NCBI GenBank assembly: GCA_945281075.1
Contig: CALYQE010000107.1
Location: forward strand, 1-6,623
DNA length: 6,623 nt
Origin: an uncultured Lactobacillus sp.
Lineage (GTDB): Bacteria; Bacillota; Bacilli; Lactobacillales; Lactobacillaceae
Direction of reading: 5' to 3'
Shown: positions 4,837 to 6,623 of the stretch, piece after piece
Numbering within the stretch: position 1 is the stretch's first letter
Layout: each line of letters begins with the position of its first letter
Program-made: the position numbers and the translations under genes
The notes under the pieces: generated by a model
The model's database searches: none
What the model saw: only the letters and a program-made list of their open reading frames with translations
Told to the model about the DNA's origin: nothing

Positions 4837-5655
4837 CTAGTTTTGAACATTATACGACCCACTCTGCAAAATTTGGGCAGTAAATGCATTTACCCGCTTG
4901 ACCGCAACATTCTTAGTGGCCTTGCTTTCAACAAAAATCAGCCACGTCGGCAGTAAAATCGTATTACCGCGCACATCGGTCAGCTTGGAATAGCCTAATT
5001 TAACCTGGATTACTCGGGAATTATTGTTGATTTCACGGTCAGTATACATTGCTTTGACCGCATGCCAAGCACTAATGATTAATTGCGGTTCACGAACCGA
5101 ACTAATTGGTCCCATGTAAGTCAGCGTGTAATTTGTTATTTGATTGTTATGCACATTTATGGTCAGCTGTGCGTCACTATCATAGATCTGGCCATAATCT
5201 GTTTTCTGCACGTAACAATACGTGTCTTCGCCCGAAATGCTCGGATCGTAAACAAACTCTTTTCCATAAGGAACATTCGCCGGATCATTTTTAAAATCTT
5301 CCAGCTGCTGCAAGATTTTTTGACGGTCGCCGTCAAGTAACACGACGGCTTTCGGCGTTCCAGTCAAAGTATTGTCTGTTTTCGAATAACGGCTTGACAC
5401 CTGGGTTAAGCGGCTGGTTTTGCGTGAAAGATAGTCCTGGTTTTTAGCAGCCAAGTAGTAGCCGGACTGCTGCTTGCGTGACAAATGCAGAGGCAAGTCG
5501 ATACCGTCTGCCCGCATTTCTGCCCGAATACTAGTCGAAGTCGTCCCCGTCGTACTGCTTAAGCTAATCGGGGAGCGCCAAATTTCAATACCAAGATAAA
5601 TGTCGATCAAGAGAAAAACGATAAAAAATAGCCATTTAATTCTTTTTCTATCCAT
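4837..5655 (-). CDS. walI: WalI (YycI), membrane-anchored regulator of the WalRK two-component system
   Basis: A 272-residue protein with one N-terminal membrane helix (about residues 8-26, WLFFIVFLLIDIYLGIEIW) followed by a secreted YycI domain of strand-rich repeats. In Bacillus, WalI and WalH bind the WalK sensor kinase through their membrane helices and dampen it; in Staphylococcus aureus they activate it. Which applies here is unknown. The start ATG 5655 overlaps the walH stop by one base (TAATG) and has a strong GGAGGAG site eight bases upstream, so translation is likely coupled. The late segment TWLIFVESKATKNVAVKRVN is typical of the family's C-terminal domain. Sequence is poorly conserved in this family, so the call rests on size, topology and position between walH and walJ. 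Confidence 0.92.
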   Translation of the reverse strand: MDRKRIKWLFFIVFLLIDIYLGIEIWRSPISLSSTTGTTSTSIRAEMRADGIDLPLHLSRKQQSGYYLAAKNQDYLSRKTSRLTQVSSRYSKTDNTLTGTPKAVVLLDGDRQKILQQLEDFKNDPANVPYGKEFVYDPSISGEDTYCYVQKTDYGQIYDSDAQLTINVHNNQITNYTLTYMGPISSVREPQLIISAWHAVKAMYTDREINNNSRVIQVKLGYSKLTDVRGNTILLPTWLIFVESKATKNVAVKRVNAFTAQILQSGSYNVQN

Positions 5656-6623
5656 TAGTTGCTCTCCTCCTGCTTTACTTCATCCAGCTTGTTCAACTGA
5701 TTGAAATCCTGCTTTTCCCATTCAGCAAGGCTCTTCCATTGACCATAGGCTTTGATGAAATAGGTCGGAATCAAGTTGACCAGGCTATCATGACTTTGAT
5801 CTTCTTCCACTCTGAAAGCCACGATTACGCGTTGAATCTCAGCTTTTTTCATTCCTGAGTTGACTAAGCGATGCAGCACCTCATCAGTTGACTCAAGCCT
5901 TCTAGTCTGGCCATCAAACGGGATCGGGATTTGCAACTCCAAGTTATTAAAGGCGACTTGAACCGTATCCTGGGTCAGTGTTGTGCTGACCTGGGGACTA
6001 GCCGTGCCGATAAATACGGGCATTCCTTCAACGTAGTTGCTGTAACTAACCGTGGCGTTTGTCGTATCAAAATATCGCAGGTCCTGTTCACCCAACCCCA
6101 GCTTATGAACGTACTCGACGCTGTTAATTAAGCGATCATTTTCCGTGAGCTTTTTGCGTTTCTCATAGCGCGTATACCGCAGGTCATGGTATGTGTTGCT
6201 AGTTTCCGGCACGCGCAACTTGGTGTAATAATTAAGCGAATATGTTGTCCAGCCATTTTTGCTGGAACTCGAAGTTACATTGGCCGTTCCTAACAGGCGT
6301 GATACAAAGTAGGAATCGGTTTGCGTGTTGGTCAAATAGCTGTATATCCGCCAGCTTTCCGTCTTAGTATAGAAGGTTTCATAACTATCTTTAATCCGGA
6401 CAAACTTGACCTGCTTTTTCCCCCGGGCATTAGCAGCATAGCTGCGCAAGCGATTAAAGTTGGCGTTCAACAAATTAACGCGGTACATGGTGGTAGTTTC
6501 ATCATTGCCAAGATAAAGCAGATCATTGTGCGACGAAACGAAGAAGCGCCGGAATTTTTGGTCATTATTTCTTAAACTTTTTTTGGTAAATAAGTTGATG
6601 CTAACCTCATTGGGAAAAGTTAA
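5655..6623 (-). CDS. walH: WalH (YycH), regulator of WalRK, N-terminus outside window
   Basis: The frame is open from the window edge at 6623 to TAA at 5657-5655 and gives 322 residues. An internal ATG at 6488 is not the true start: the 45 codons before it continue without a stop and read family-like, for example FFVSSHNDLLYLGND. Full YycH proteins are about 430-450 residues, so roughly 110-130 residues, including the single N-terminal membrane helix, lie beyond the edge. What is seen is the extracellular part, with strand-rich YycH domains (YSYLTNTQTDSYFVSRLL, YVEGMPVFIGTASPQV) and a charged tail ending KQEESN. With WalI it modulates the WalK histidine kinase at the membrane. The genes walR and walK are expected just beyond the right edge. 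Confidence 0.93.
   Translation of the reverse strand, partial: LTFPNEVSINLFTKKSLRNNDQKFRRFFVSSHNDLLYLGNDETTTMYRVNLLNANFNRLRSYAANARGKKQVKFVRIKDSYETFYTKTESWRIYSYLTNTQTDSYFVSRLLGTANVTSSSSKNGWTTYSLNYYTKLRVPETSNTYHDLRYTRYEKRKKLTENDRLINSVEYVHKLGLGEQDLRYFDTTNATVSYSNYVEGMPVFIGTASPQVSTTLTQDTVQVAFNNLELQIPIPFDGQTRRLESTDEVLHRLVNSGMKKAEIQRVIVAFRVEEDQSHDSLVNLIPTYFIKAYGQWKSLAEWEKQDFNQLNKLDEVKQEESN

Noticed and set aside
5083..6575. Plus-strand open frames antisense to walI and walH
   Set aside because: They lie wholly or mostly opposite well-supported coding sequence and show no ribosome site or domain-like sequence.
1..6623. CRISPR array, tRNA, rRNA, riboswitch or complete insertion sequence
   Set aside because: No regularly spaced repeats, cloverleaf, conserved rRNA blocks, known riboswitch core or transposase with terminal repeats was seen.

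Overview
The window looks like a chromosomal segment of a low-to-moderate GC Firmicute, most likely Lactobacillus in the strict sense (delbrueckii/acidophilus group). The basis is the gene order walH-walI-walJ-htrA-rlmH (yycH-yycI-yycJ-htrA-rlmH), the strong AGGAG ribosome sites and the protein sequences. The species call is inference.

Right part, 1784-6623, minus strand: the tail of the WalRK cell-wall stress locus. walH is cut by the window end; its frame stays open to base 6623. It overlaps walI by one base (TAATG). walJ follows after 12 bases and htrA after 58 bases, with a possible promoter of its own. A strong hairpin terminator closes htrA. A 490-base gene-free stretch then separates htrA from rlmH. 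It carries an array of DnaA-box-like 9-mers, nearly all on one strand, some paired 10 bases apart, next to AT-rich DNA. rlmH ends in a second hairpin terminator.

Middle part, about 190-1740: an AT-rich stretch that looks like a decaying accessory island between two conserved blocks. On the plus strand it holds a probable RelB/DinJ-type antitoxin fragment. This overlaps a frameshifted YafQ/RelE-type toxin pseudogene, and a hairpin terminator ends the pair. On the minus strand there is an unrecognised acidic 148-residue protein. Directly upstream of it lies a 29-codon coding tail without a start, which together could be a toxin tip and its immunity gene. A 28-codon scrap resembling a tyrosine-recombinase motif also lies here.

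Left edge, 1-189, plus strand: the C-terminal end of an ECF-transporter T component.

The conserved genes act together in envelope homeostasis. WalH and WalI are membrane-anchored modulators of the WalK sensor kinase, WalJ is a metallo-beta-lactamase-fold nuclease of the same operon, and HtrA is a surface quality-control protease. RlmH modifies the ribosome. The two observations I would follow up first are the DnaA-box array between htrA and rlmH, and the possible toxin-tip/immunity pair.
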